A DNA stretch of 47,363 bases. Source: Neobacillus citreus. Its GTDB lineage: Bacteria; Bacillota; Bacilli; Bacillales; Cytobacillaceae. The notes under the pieces are model-generated. The model was not told the DNA's origin. It did not search any database and saw nothing but the letters and a program-made list of their open reading frames with translations. The position numbers and the translations under genes were made by a program. Shown in pieces: positions 15,560-24,714 of this stretch. The stretch covers positions 1-47,363 of the forward strand of contig NZ_JAGYPE020000047.1 in assembly GCF_018343545.2 (NCBI RefSeq), written 5' to 3'. Within the stretch, counting starts at the first letter, position 1; every line of letters begins with the position of its first letter.

Positions 15560-16573
15560 ATGATTACCTATCCTTTTTTGAAAAAAGGAGCAACAATTGG
15601 AGTCACTGCACCTTCATCGGGTGTCCCTGTTAACTTGCACGATGTGGTCAAGCAAGCATGCAGCCGGCTGGAACAGAAAGGATTTCAAACGATCTGCGGC
15701 GAAACAGTTTGGACGCAGGACAAAGCCAAATCAGCACTAGCGATAACACGGGCAGCAGAATTGAATGCGATGCTGAGCGATGCTGAAATCGACCTCATTC
15801 TCCCTCCTTGGGGCGGCGAGCTTTTGGCTGAGATTCTTGAGTATATTAACTTCGAAAATATCAAAAACAAATGGGTGTTGGGATACTCCGATACTAGCGC
15901 CCTGCTGCTGGCTATTACACTAAAGACAGGGATTGCAACGGCCCACGGGACCAACCTGGTCGATATTCGGGGAGAATATTGGGACGAAACAACTGCGATG
16001 TGGGAGAACGTTTTATCGACACCAAGTGGCGGGTCTGTCCTTCAGCACTCCTCCCCCCTTTATCAAAAGGAATGGCAGCACGATAATCCCTCACCATGTG
16101 TATTTCATTTAACCGAGGAGACCCGGTGGAAAACCACTTCTAGTAGTACTGTTAAAATTAGCGGCCGCCTGCTCGGCGGGTGTGTTGATATCATCAGACA
16201 TCTTGTCGGCACTCCATATGGTGATGTGCAAAGCTTTAGAAAACAGCATATCCCTGGCGAACCTATCATTTGGTATTTGGAGAATTGCGAATTAAGTACG
16301 ACTGATTTGCGGAGGTCATTGGTGCAAATGAAGCTCGCCGGCTGGTTTGACAATTGTTCGGGTCTGCTTTTCGGCCGGAGTTCGGCGAATATGCCTGTAG
16401 AGAACTATACTATTGAGGATGTTTACCTGGACCTTGCTGAAGATCTGCAAATACCGATTGTTTATGATATTGACTGCGGCCATGTTCCGCCACAGATTAC
16501 TTTTATCAATGGGGCTTTTGCGGAGGTAGAAGTTGAGGAAGGAAAAGGGACAGTCCTGCAAATATTTAAATAA
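15560..16573 (+). CDS. S66-family LD-carboxypeptidase / MccF-like peptidase
   Basis: 337 residues with the S66 layout. Catalytic residues are Ser110 in VLGYSDTSAL, Glu241 in WYLENCEL and His308 in DCGHVPPQ. The N-terminal KGATIGVTAPSSGV and the GGRLLGGC-type motif (SGRLLGGCVDIIRHLVGTPYG, in pieces) are also typical. S66 enzymes cut L,D-peptide bonds in muropeptides during cell-wall recycling, or inactivate microcin C-type peptide nucleotides (MccF branch). The sequence alone does not separate the two, although the ELLA-containing loop and substitution pattern look MccF-like. AGGGAGG lies ten bases before the ATG. It is convergent with the 5-oxoprolinase operon. Confidence 0.88.
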   Translation: MITYPFLKKGATIGVTAPSSGVPVNLHDVVKQACSRLEQKGFQTICGETVWTQDKAKSALAITRAAELNAMLSDAEIDLILPPWGGELLAEILEYINFENIKNKWVLGYSDTSALLLAITLKTGIATAHGTNLVDIRGEYWDETTAMWENVLSTPSGGSVLQHSSPLYQKEWQHDNPSPCVFHLTEETRWKTTSSSTVKISGRLLGGCVDIIRHLVGTPYGDVQSFRKQHIPGEPIIWYLENCELSTTDLRRSLVQMKLAGWFDNCSGLLFGRSSANMPVENYTIEDVYLDLAEDLQIPIVYDIDCGHVPPQITFINGAFAEVEVEEGKGTVLQIFK

Positions 16574-16583
16574 CGTCGGCAAA

Positions 16584-16675
16584 GGACCGGTCCATGTTTG
16601 CTTAAGTTCCCCCCATAAAAGCAAAGGGTCAGGCTCCCGCTTCACTTTCCCGTTAAAGCGATGGGTCCTGACCTC
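16584..16675. repeat. Cluster of palindromes reaching into the 3' end of pxpC
   Basis: Three nested or adjacent dyads lie here: GGACCGGTCC (16584-16593), TTTGCTT/AAGCAAA (16597-16603 and 16619-16625), and a composite hairpin with GGTCAGG/CCTGACC (16627-16633 and 16667-16673), CCC/GGG and an inner CGCTT/AAGCG (16638-16642 and 16656-16660). The last one covers the pxpC stop codon and its final seven codons. No T-run follows, so it is not an ordinary terminator. Confidence 0.7.
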
Positions 16676-17528
16676 TAATTTTAAAGCGGATTTTGCCGCC
16701 CGGACGAAGCTGGGCGATCTTCCATATATCCTCTTTGGCAATTTTTCCGATTGTGGCATAGCCGCCGATCGTTTGGGCGTCGGCCATTAGGATGATCGGC
16801 TGACCGCTGTTAGGAACTTGGATCGTCCCAAATTGAGTGGCTTCCGAGAGGATATCTCCTCCGTTTTTAAACCTTAGCTCAGGACCTTTAAGGAGGTATC
16901 CCATCCGGTCCCCGCTCCTCATCGTATACGGAGTTTGGAAAAATTCCTGTAAGCTTTCCGGTACAAACATCTCTGAATGCGGACTAATCCAGACACTAAC
17001 CTCTACCTCATCCGAGTAATTCGGGATTTCACTTGGAATCAACCCTCGATGAAACCCAGTTGATTTCTCTTTCTTTGCGTAGAGGATACCATCCTTCTTA
17101 ATGGAACTTCCCAGAAGCCCTTTTGGATAAACCGATGCGCTGCCCAACAGTTCTTCTGAATGGAACCCACCTTCAGGAAACACATAGGCGATACTGCCTT
17201 TATTAGGACTAGTAAACTTTAATGACTGCCCTTGATGAATCGAAAAGGATTTCCAGAGCGGAACAGCTTTTCCGTCCACCTTGGCCCCTAGATCCGCCCC
17301 TGTGATGACGATTCGATGATCCGACAAAGCCTCGAATTCCTGTCCTCCTAAGAACAATTCCAGCACTGGGCTGCCGGCTGGATTCCCTAAGATGTAATTT
17401 CCCATTTCGTATGCATAGGCGTCCATCGGTCCAGATACAGGAACGCCAAAGCGCTGAAAGCCGAACCTTCCTTTATCCTGAATGGATCCGTAGACACCAG
17501 CCTTTCGAACCTTCAATAAAGGAATCAT
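16653..17528 (-). CDS. pxpC: 5-oxoprolinase subunit C (biotin-dependent carboxyltransferase-like, KipA family)
   Basis: 291 residues. The N-terminal KAGVYGSIQDKGRFGFQRFGVPVSGPMD and the late motif ADAQTIGGYATIGKIAKED are hallmarks of PxpC/KipA. With PxpA and PxpB it converts 5-oxoproline to glutamate using ATP. The protein is shorter than the 310-335 residues I expect for the family. It stops soon after the conserved LRPGGKIRF, with a foreign-looking RGQDPSL tail that is encoded by a hairpin repeat. The last C-terminal helix is therefore probably lost. The start overlaps the pxpA stop by four bases (ATGA), showing coupling. Whether the shortened subunit works cannot be told. Confidence 0.88.
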   Translation of the reverse strand: MIPLLKVRKAGVYGSIQDKGRFGFQRFGVPVSGPMDAYAYEMGNYILGNPAGSPVLELFLGGQEFEALSDHRIVITGADLGAKVDGKAVPLWKSFSIHQGQSLKFTSPNKGSIAYVFPEGGFHSEELLGSASVYPKGLLGSSIKKDGILYAKKEKSTGFHRGLIPSEIPNYSDEVEVSVWISPHSEMFVPESLQEFFQTPYTMRSGDRMGYLLKGPELRFKNGGDILSEATQFGTIQVPNSGQPIILMADAQTIGGYATIGKIAKEDIWKIAQLRPGGKIRFKIRGQDPSL

Positions 17529-18289
17529 GCAGGTGCTCCTACTGACCGGACAAAAACATTTTCCTTTTCTAAAGCTTGGCGAATCAGTGCGGTATGTTCA
17601 ACCACATTTGCCCCATCCCCATGGAAACAAATCGTGTCTGCTTGCAAAGGAATCCAGCCTCCTGAAAGACCCTTCACCCGCTTATGGAAAATAATCTCTT
17701 TCACCTGTTGCAAAATCTCATCATGGTTTTTCAAAACAGCATTCGGCAAAAGCCTTGAACACAGCCGTCCGTCATCCGTATATTGTCGGTCCGCGAACGC
17801 TTCGGAAGCTGTTTTCAAGCCTGCTTCTTTTCCGGCCTTCACAAGTTCACTATTGCACAACCCAAATAAATAAGCATCCGGAACCGTATCATACACAGCT
17901 TCAGCGATGGCTTTTGCCACTGCCGGATTCTCAGCCGCCGTATTGTATAAGGCGCCGTGAGGCTTCACATGCTGAATAGCCATCCCCTGAATCTGGGCAA
18001 ATATTTTTAGTGCCCCAATTTGATACACCATGCAATTATAAATTTCCCGCGGTGTCATCTGCAGGTTTCTCCGGCCGAATCCTTGAAGGTCCGGATACCC
18101 CGGGTGGGCGCCAATCGCCACGCCGTTTTCCTTTGCTTTTTTCACCGTATCGTTCATCACGTTATAATCTCCGGCATGGAAGCCGCAGGCGATATTGGCA
18201 GATGTAATATATTGAAACAGATTCTGATCATCGCCAATGGTATAGGCGCCGAAGCTTTCCCCCATATCTGCATTTATATCGATTCTCAC
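17525..18289 (-). CDS. pxpA: 5-oxoprolinase subunit A (LamB/YcsF family)
   Basis: 254 residues, the normal length. It begins MRIDINADMGESFGAYTIGDD and carries the family motifs SANIACGFHAGDY (about 31-43), AIGAHPGYPD, HVKPHGALYN (about 109-118) and the C-terminal ICFHGDGANVVEHTALIRQAL. PxpA is the catalytic partner that opens the 5-oxoproline ring together with PxpBC. The start is a GTG, with GGAGGGG a few bases upstream. A 34-base gap separates it from pxpB, and it overlaps pxpC by four bases. Confidence 0.95.
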   Translation of the reverse strand: MRIDINADMGESFGAYTIGDDQNLFQYITSANIACGFHAGDYNVMNDTVKKAKENGVAIGAHPGYPDLQGFGRRNLQMTPREIYNCMVYQIGALKIFAQIQGMAIQHVKPHGALYNTAAENPAVAKAIAEAVYDTVPDAYLFGLCNSELVKAGKEAGLKTASEAFADRQYTDDGRLCSRLLPNAVLKNHDEILQQVKEIIFHKRVKGLSGGWIPLQADTICFHGDGANVVEHTALIRQALEKENVFVRSVGAPA

Positions 18290-18323
18290 TCAGGAGCCCC
18301 TCCCTTCTAAAAATCCCCTTTTT

Positions 18324-19067
18324 CTAATTCTCTACGATAAACTCACTGATAGATTCAGGATGCTTTGCTAATTGCACTTGTATGGCGCTAAATTCAGTTT
18401 GGGAGATGGCTGTAAACTGAAGCGTGTCTCCCGTACGAATAAAAAACGGTTCCTCCCGGTCAGGCCGATAAATCTCAAGCGGTGTTTTTCCGATAATATT
18501 CCATCCCCCAGGACATTCTATTGGATAAATCCCCGTCTGGCTCCCGCCGATTCCAACTGTCCCCTTTGGAACTTTTGCCCTTGGGTTCGGAAGCCTTGGT
18601 GTCGTCAATTTTGGATTCAATTCTCCAAGGTAGGGGAATCCCGGTAAAAAGCCAATCATGTAAACCGTATATTCCGTTTGGGAGTGAAGCGAGATAATCT
18701 CACTGTCCCGCAATCCGGTATGCCCCATCACTCTTTCCATGTCCAAAGCAAACTCTACATTATAGCAAACTGGAATTTGCAGTTTTCTAGGATTCCAGTC
18801 TGGTTTCCCTTTTGATTGATGTTCCCATTTTGCTAACAACGACTGAATGAAGGGTTCTTTTTTTTTCAAATCCTTCTTTAAATAAACCGTTACCGTGTGA
18901 TAGCTTGGGACCACTTCTTCAATTAAAAAAGATTCTTTTTCCAACATGTGACAGAAGCTTTGCACCTGGTTAAAGATTTCTTTCCCAACCTGATTGCTGA
19001 AGGCAAAGCGAATGCTGCGTTCCCCCGTGATGTTTACTCTTGGAAAAATAACTTTCGTGTTACTCAT
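18324..19067 (-). CDS. pxpB: 5-oxoprolinase subunit B (KipI family)
   Basis: 247 residues. PxpB/KipI motifs are visible: IPVCYNVEFALDMERV (about 105-120), TVYMIGFLPGFPYLGELNPKL (about 135-155, in parts), PRLPNPRAKVPKGTVGIGG and IYPIECPGGWNIIGKTPL. The protein is a carboxylase-type ATP-dependent partner in 5-oxoproline cleavage; in Bacillus subtilis KipI also inhibits the sporulation kinase KinA. The start overlaps the end of pcp by eight bases, so the two are translationally coupled. The weak ribosome binding site fits that. Confidence 0.94.
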   Translation of the reverse strand: MSNTKVIFPRVNITGERSIRFAFSNQVGKEIFNQVQSFCHMLEKESFLIEEVVPSYHTVTVYLKKDLKKKEPFIQSLLAKWEHQSKGKPDWNPRKLQIPVCYNVEFALDMERVMGHTGLRDSEIISLHSQTEYTVYMIGFLPGFPYLGELNPKLTTPRLPNPRAKVPKGTVGIGGSQTGIYPIECPGGWNIIGKTPLEIYRPDREEPFFIRTGDTLQFTAISQTEFSAIQVQLAKHPESISEFIVEN

Positions 19068-19671
19068 GTTCCGCTAACACTTGAATGCAAGTGTAGATCC
19101 CCCGTTTTAAATCCTCATGCGACCAGCTTGGGATCTTTCCGTGTTGAATCGCCAGCTCATGGGAGGCAGGAATATGAATAAAACCTGAAGGCATTTTCTT
19201 ATTTTGTGTTTTAGCATAATGCAGACTTTGATACATAACATGATTGCATAAATACGTTCCTGCTGTATTAGAGATTTCAGCCGGCAGACCTGCCTCCTTC
19301 AATTGGTTGACCATGGTCCGAATCGGCAGGGTTGTCATGTAGCCGTCTGCGCCTTCAGCCTGAATCGCTTCATCAATAGGGGTGTTGCCACTGTTGTCTG
19401 GTTCTCCGTCATTGACATTGATGGCGATTCGCTCCGGTGTCATTTTAAAGCGACCACCCGCCAAACCTAAGGAAATCACAGCATCCGGCTTAATTGCCTC
19501 AAGGTGTTCCAACAGCTGTTTCCCAGCTTTCTTAAAATCTACCGATAAGATTTCACCATGAATCTTGTAGCCGCCAACTTCCTGACCGTTCAGTTCTTCC
19601 ACAATTCGCATTGTTGGATTGATCGTAAAGGATAGAAACGGTTCAAAGCCTGTTAGTAAAAGTGTTTTCAT
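19060..19671 (-). CDS. pcp: Pyroglutamyl-peptidase I
   Basis: 203 residues from the ATG at 19671, seven bases after GGTGGAGGG; an in-frame GTG at 19686 lies within that ribosome binding site. The cysteine protease triad is complete: Glu80 (MTPERIAINV), Cys142 (AGTYLCNHVMY) and His166 (GFIHIPASHE). The enzyme removes N-terminal pyroglutamate (5-oxoproline) from peptides in the cytoplasm. It heads the pcp-pxpB-pxpA-pxpC order, so its product is directly the substrate of the next three proteins. A 20-bp repeat array lies upstream, between it and the M14 peptidase gene. Confidence 0.95.
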   Translation of the reverse strand: MKTLLLTGFEPFLSFTINPTMRIVEELNGQEVGGYKIHGEILSVDFKKAGKQLLEHLEAIKPDAVISLGLAGGRFKMTPERIAINVNDGEPDNSGNTPIDEAIQAEGADGYMTTLPIRTMVNQLKEAGLPAEISNTAGTYLCNHVMYQSLHYAKTQNKKMPSGFIHIPASHELAIQHGKIPSWSHEDLKRGIYTCIQVLAEHE

Positions 19672-19718
19672 TGCAAAACCCTCCACCTGGTTTTATAAAA
19701 AGTGCTTTTTTAAAAGAT

Positions 19719-19832
19719 ATCTGCGAATTTTATACATATATCTGCGGATTTTCAATTTTATCTGCGAATTTCTAAATTTATCTGCGTTTTTTTCATTTTA
19801 TCCGCGAATTTCCAAATATATCTGCGAATCCT
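19719..19832. repeat. Short tandem array C, six units of 20-21 bp
   Basis: The word ATCTGCG (once ATCCGCG) starts at 19719, 19740, 19760, 19780, 19800 and 19820. Steps are 21, 20, 20, 20 and 20. Between the words lie A/T-rich variable bases (usually AATTT plus ten more). The array lies right after the M14 peptidase stop (19849) and upstream of pcp. It has no strong internal dyad, unlike the 52-bp arrays. Confidence 0.88.
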
Positions 19833-19848
19833 AAAATAACCATGTACT

Positions 19849-22833
19849 TTATAGACGAATCGGCCTGTTCCGTTCCAAACAGAAGCCGTTTCGGTCATCG
19901 CGTTTGACCTCGATTTCAGCTTTTTGCAGAGCCTCCAAAATCGCTAAATCAAAGACGATATGCGCTTCGACGCAGCTTTGAAGCACTTCACCGTATATCA
20001 CTTCATCCGCTGTTTCAGAAATGATTTCGGCCGCAATCCACTCTGGGTACCTAGAGATTCCAATTGTTCTATACGACGGTGCCACCGAAGCAGAGCGATA
20101 GAAATGAATCCCCGGCGCCTCTTCAATTGGAAAAACATTTGGCAGCCACTGGTTTCCGTACTTTATAAAACGCCCCTGCCAGTATCCATTCTCTTCCTCA
20201 ATCAGCGTCCCACGAATTCGACTGCTGACCTGACAAACAATTTTATCTACATTATCTTCATGCAGTGTCCGATACTCTCCGTTCGATAACCGAGCGATGC
20301 CATAGATTTTCGCACTTGGCAAAAAGTAAGATACCGGGAAACGCGGCGGACTATTATAGCCAGCAAACGGCTGTACCCACTCATGTGAAGGGATGCCGTG
20401 ATCATCAATGATGACATCAGGAGCCCATCTCTTCAGCACTTCCGGATAAATATTAGCTTCTCCAAAAACCGTTTCATGGAAGCGAACCAAGGAATATTCC
20501 AAACCTACCGCATTGTACCTGGCCGCATGATGCTTCCATTCCGGATGCTCTTCCGTCAGCTTGGTCAGCAATTCGTATCCATCTGGGTTTGCCAATGGAA
20601 GGATCACCACGTTGACTTCCTTCAGCCAGTTTTCATATTCAGCCACGGCACGATTGATAAACTGAAGGATCGCAGGTGTACTGGATACCTCATTCGAATG
20701 ATGTCCCGCTTCAATGAACACAGTCTTTTTAAAAAGAGACATTTTTAAAGGAGAATAGAACTCTTCCCCAGCATCCAGGAAGCACTCAATGACTGGGATC
20801 GCCTTGCCAAGATACGAATGGTCTGGATAGACAACTCGATAAGGTGATGAAGTGTTCAGCCATTGCTGAACGTCGGGATGTATATGCTCAGTCGGTTTTT
20901 CAAACTCCTTAATCTCCAGGTTTACGACCACTTCCCCGTTGGTAATGACGGCTTCAGAGAACCTGCCATCTTCCGTAAAGAAAATCGCTTTTGTCACTAA
21001 GTTTTCCAGCGGCTTATCTTCCCATTTGTACACGCGAATCTGAGCTTCCGGCTTTTCGCCGACTCTTACATGCATAAATGGATGAACGCCCCCAGGTGCA
21101 TCAAACGACTTACCTTCCAGTTCTTCTCCCATATAGGCAAAATAATCGAGCGTATTAAAATATAGGTCTTCGTGGAGAGCTTCCAGTGAAGAAATACGTT
21201 CCTCGTCCACTCCAAGCTTCTGTTCCTCTTCACTCATCCAGACATCGATTTCAATTCGGTCGAATAATGGACGGTTGCGGCCCTGGCCGGGATTGTACTT
21301 CGAAACTTCTTTTCTAAGCTTCGGCAGCACTTCTTCGACATAATAACAGTAAAATCGTTCTCGGTCCGTTTGAATAAGATGTTCTTCTTCACGTCCTCCA
21401 TCACCACTGATGCGAACAACACTTGAAACAGGATAAACGTAACGCTGATGATCTAGGTAAAGAAGCTTGGATACAGGGACATCCAAACAGCCTGCAAGCT
21501 GCTTTTCCTCTTTCTCATTCCATATATGGACCTCATATGTATGGTCAAGGTCCTTCACCAGCTTGAAATGGACACAATCGGCCTTCAGACCGAGCTTCTC
21601 TTCCAGGCAGCGGTCTACAGGATACAGCTCTTGAATCCAGCGAATCGGAAGCTCAAGGCCCATCTCCCCTTGTTCCTCCCGCACATAAATATCCATTTTC
21701 GTAATGGTCTCCCCTGCCGTTTGTAAGGAAGGCAGAACCTCTTCCATCATCCAATGAAAACCAGGCTTAAAGGCGGAGCGGATGGATAGGGAGTGAATAG
21801 CAGGGAAAATTGCTTTCCACTCAGCCACCAGACGGTTTCTCACCTCTAATGGTTCCGATAAGAAAATCTCAACATTCACTGCCTCAAGATTCTTGGATGC
21901 TTCTAATACCTTGAATGCTAAATCCACTTCCCGCTCACCGGACCATACCGATTCAAACAAAAGCGGGGCTTCTTTTTTCTGGGATAATAGATATTCCTGT
22001 TCCCAATAGCCAAATGCTCCTCCTTCACTCCAATGCTTAGCTTTCGCCAATTCATTCAGAGCGGCAGGCAGTGCTTCCCTCTTCCCTGTTAAGCGGAGTT
22101 GGTTTGCTTCTAAAAGCTCGAGCACCGCTGCATCAGAGCCCTCTTTTATATCAAATTGAAACCGGGCAGCCTGATTCCCCGTAATCGGAAAAATGATACT
22201 AGTAGAATACATGGCAGCTCTAGCTGCAAAATGACAAATTTCAGGTAATACACTTGTTGTCATAAATGGTTTTTCAACTGATATATTTAAGTTTAATAGC
22301 TTCGAAGGAGAGGCTTCTTGATTTTTTCCAAACCCGGAAAAACTCCAAAGATGGCTGAGGCTGTGGATATCAGAATAAACTTTAGGTTCTGATTCAGCAC
22401 CGGTTTGGGTCCCCTCTTCCCAGCCCCAGTTCACCGCAATCAAGTCGGTACCTGCATATAAGTGGCCGTCTCTTAATTCAACAACCGGACTGTCCATCCC
22501 GGCTTCCGGCTTCATCGCTGCAAGTAACTGAAGGAGCAATGACAATTCCGATTCATTTTTATAAGAAAAAATAATTTCTTCGTTTTCCCATCGTGCCTCT
22601 GTTTTTGAACTTGAACCGACAAAACGGATATTCACTGCCTCTTCGCTTGGTTCAAAAAAGGTGAATGATAGGGAAGTAGTTTCAAATCCCAGACGGGCAC
22701 TGAAATCGATTAAACCTTCCGGTGCCAACCCCTCTGGCAAATCGATAAAAACAGAAACTCCGTCAACCACACCATCGCCATTTTTATCCCTTAGAAGTCC
22801 ATCCTTCGTCCAAATCGCCAGAATATTATTCAT
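19849..22833 (-). CDS. Large M14-family zinc metallopeptidase
   Basis: 994 residues from the ATG at 22833, six bases after AGGTG; an in-frame GTG at 22842 abuts the oppC-like stop. The M14 domain is at the C-terminal third: zinc ligands in GHHSNEVS (HxxE, about residues 712-715), NPDG (about 749-752) and a later His in IDDHGIPSHEW (about 812). The first 700 residues are of unknown fold, except a calcium-loop-like DKNGDGVVDG near residues 16-25. No signal peptide is seen, so it is probably cytoplasmic. Its place at the end of an oligopeptide transporter operon suggests it trims imported peptides. It is much longer than ordinary M14 carboxypeptidases (about 300-400 residues). Confidence 0.85.
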   Translation of the reverse strand: MNNILAIWTKDGLLRDKNGDGVVDGVSVFIDLPEGLAPEGLIDFSARLGFETTSLSFTFFEPSEEAVNIRFVGSSSKTEARWENEEIIFSYKNESELSLLLQLLAAMKPEAGMDSPVVELRDGHLYAGTDLIAVNWGWEEGTQTGAESEPKVYSDIHSLSHLWSFSGFGKNQEASPSKLLNLNISVEKPFMTTSVLPEICHFAARAAMYSTSIIFPITGNQAARFQFDIKEGSDAAVLELLEANQLRLTGKREALPAALNELAKAKHWSEGGAFGYWEQEYLLSQKKEAPLLFESVWSGEREVDLAFKVLEASKNLEAVNVEIFLSEPLEVRNRLVAEWKAIFPAIHSLSIRSAFKPGFHWMMEEVLPSLQTAGETITKMDIYVREEQGEMGLELPIRWIQELYPVDRCLEEKLGLKADCVHFKLVKDLDHTYEVHIWNEKEEKQLAGCLDVPVSKLLYLDHQRYVYPVSSVVRISGDGGREEEHLIQTDRERFYCYYVEEVLPKLRKEVSKYNPGQGRNRPLFDRIEIDVWMSEEEQKLGVDEERISSLEALHEDLYFNTLDYFAYMGEELEGKSFDAPGGVHPFMHVRVGEKPEAQIRVYKWEDKPLENLVTKAIFFTEDGRFSEAVITNGEVVVNLEIKEFEKPTEHIHPDVQQWLNTSSPYRVVYPDHSYLGKAIPVIECFLDAGEEFYSPLKMSLFKKTVFIEAGHHSNEVSSTPAILQFINRAVAEYENWLKEVNVVILPLANPDGYELLTKLTEEHPEWKHHAARYNAVGLEYSLVRFHETVFGEANIYPEVLKRWAPDVIIDDHGIPSHEWVQPFAGYNSPPRFPVSYFLPSAKIYGIARLSNGEYRTLHEDNVDKIVCQVSSRIRGTLIEEENGYWQGRFIKYGNQWLPNVFPIEEAPGIHFYRSASVAPSYRTIGISRYPEWIAAEIISETADEVIYGEVLQSCVEAHIVFDLAILEALQKAEIEVKRDDRNGFCLERNRPIRL

Positions 22834-22842
22834 GACCATCAC

Positions 22843-23757
22843 CTACATCTTCATATTCGGGTCAAATTTATCTCGGAGCCAGTCGCCAAGTAAATTGAAT
22901 CCTAAAACAGTCAACATAATCGCAATCCCTGGGAAAGTCGCCGTCCACCAAGCGGTTGTGACATAGTTCCGGCTGTCGGCAAGCATTCCTCCCCAAGAAG
23001 GAACGGTCGGGTCAACGCCCAAGCCTAAGAATGTTAACGATGCTTCCAATAAAATAAACTCCGCAATATACATTGTTCCAAGCACGAGAATTGATGACAT
23101 GACATTCGGTAAAATATGTTTGCGGATAATCCTAAACTGGGTGCCGCCGATTGCTTTCGCTGCCTGAATATATTCCTGTTCCTTCAGCGAAATAACCTGT
23201 CCTCTGATGAGGCGGGCAAAGCCGACCCAATACGTTAATCCTAGGATAAGGATAATTTTCCAAATACCCGTTCCAAGCACGCTCATAATAACAATTGCAA
23301 ACAGGATAAACGGAAAGGCTAATTGAATATCGGCAACCCGCATGATTAAATCATCCATCCATTTTCCAAAGTAACCGGAAATCAGGCCAAGGATGGTTCC
23401 TATAATCATGGAAATCAATACGCCAAAAAAACCGACCATTAAGGAAATCTTCGCCCCATAAATGATTCTGCTTAATAGGTCGCGCCCCACCTGGTCAGCC
23501 CCAAGGAGAAATACGGACTTGCCGGTTTCGTCTGCCCAGGACGGCGGTGAAAGCCTTGATGAAAGGCTTGCCTTAGTTGGCTCGAACGGTGCAATCCATT
23601 GAGCAAACAGCGCACAGCTTACACTGAGAAGAACAAGTAAAATCCCGATAAAGCCGGCCGGATTCTTTTTCACAAAACGCCAAAAGCTTTGGAGAACGGT
23701 TCTTTTCTTCGGAAGAATGGCAACCTCCTCCTGAACCTGCTGCTGTAAGGTTGTCAT
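22843..23757 (-). CDS. Oligopeptide/dipeptide ABC transporter permease (DppC/OppC-like)
   Basis: 304 residues with six membrane helices. It has the N-terminal OppC-type helix (about 30-52), the inner-membrane permease domain, and the EAA loop QAAKAIGGTQFRIIRKHILPN (about 197-217, in parts) that docks on the ATPases. The LLGADQVGRDLLSRIIYGA motif (about 84-102) is typical of the C-type subunit. It partners the 23754-24689 gene, whose end it overlaps by four bases. The M14 peptidase gene follows after only nine bases. Confidence 0.92.
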   Translation of the reverse strand: MTTLQQQVQEEVAILPKKRTVLQSFWRFVKKNPAGFIGILLVLLSVSCALFAQWIAPFEPTKASLSSRLSPPSWADETGKSVFLLGADQVGRDLLSRIIYGAKISLMVGFFGVLISMIIGTILGLISGYFGKWMDDLIMRVADIQLAFPFILFAIVIMSVLGTGIWKIILILGLTYWVGFARLIRGQVISLKEQEYIQAAKAIGGTQFRIIRKHILPNVMSSILVLGTMYIAEFILLEASLTFLGLGVDPTVPSWGGMLADSRNYVTTAWWTATFPGIAIMLTVLGFNLLGDWLRDKFDPNMKM

Positions 23758-24689
23758 GCTCGTCCACTCCCTCCGGTCTTAATTCTTGGATCAATCAATG
23801 AATAGCTTAAGTCGACAATTAAATTCACTACGACCATGATCACAGCTAGGAAAATAACGCCGCCTTGAATAACAGGATAATCACGCTGGTTGATGGCATC
23901 GATAATTAAGCGTCCAATTCCAGGCCATGAGAAAATCGTTTCGACGATAACCGTTCCGCCAAGCAAGGAGCCAAATTGAAGACCAAGAAAGGTGATGGTC
24001 GGCAGCAAAGCATTACGGAAAGCGTGCTTGATAATGACCGCCCAATCGCTAATACCCTTGGACTTTGCCGTTGATACATATTGCTGATTCATGACCTCGA
24101 GCATGGAAGAACGGACAAGTCTTGCCAAAATACCGGACAGAATCATCCCTAATGTAATGGATGGCAAAATCAGATGCTGCGGTCCTTCAAAACCAGAAGA
24201 AGGCAGCCATTTTAAATTAACGGCAAAAATCAGAATCAGCATGATTCCTAGCCAGAAGTTAGGAAAAGATATACCAATCAAGGAAAAAATACGCCCGAAG
24301 AAATCGACGATGGAACCGCGCTTGACGGCTGAAATAATTCCAACCGGAAAGGCAATTAAGATTGAAACGATTGTTCCGCCGATGGCAAGCGCTAATGTGG
24401 CACCGGCTCTTTCCATAATTAAATCCATGACTGGCATATGGCTACGGAAAGATTCGCCAAAGTCAAATGTTACAAGTCCTTTTAAAAAGATTAAATATTG
24501 CACATAAAGCGGCTGATCGAGCCCGAGATTTCTTCTTACTTCTTCTATTGCTTCTTTCGTTGGTTCACCTGCGGAAAACATTACCGTCACCGGGTCCCCC
24601 GTCAGGCGGATCGAAAAGAAGATTAATAATGATATAGCAAATACAACTAAAACCGTGTGAAGTAATCTTCGAATCACGTAAGCTATCAT
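23754..24689 (-). CDS. Oligopeptide/dipeptide ABC transporter permease (DppB/OppB-like)
   Basis: 311 residues with six membrane helices. It has the DppB N-terminus MIAYVIRRLLHTVLVVF, the conserved RRNLGLDQPLYVQY segment (about 52-65) and the EAA-like loop YVSTAKSKGISDWAVIIKHA (about 203-222). It forms the membrane channel with the DppC-like subunit. A hairpin terminator between it and the binding-protein gene probably reduces permease expression relative to the binding protein, a common pattern. Confidence 0.93.
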   Translation of the reverse strand: MIAYVIRRLLHTVLVVFAISLLIFFSIRLTGDPVTVMFSAGEPTKEAIEEVRRNLGLDQPLYVQYLIFLKGLVTFDFGESFRSHMPVMDLIMERAGATLALAIGGTIVSILIAFPVGIISAVKRGSIVDFFGRIFSLIGISFPNFWLGIMLILIFAVNLKWLPSSGFEGPQHLILPSITLGMILSGILARLVRSSMLEVMNQQYVSTAKSKGISDWAVIIKHAFRNALLPTITFLGLQFGSLLGGTVIVETIFSWPGIGRLIIDAINQRDYPVIQGGVIFLAVIMVVVNLIVDLSYSLIDPRIKTGGSGRA

Positions 24690-24714
24690 GTTATTCCTCC
24701 GTCCTCTTTGATAA

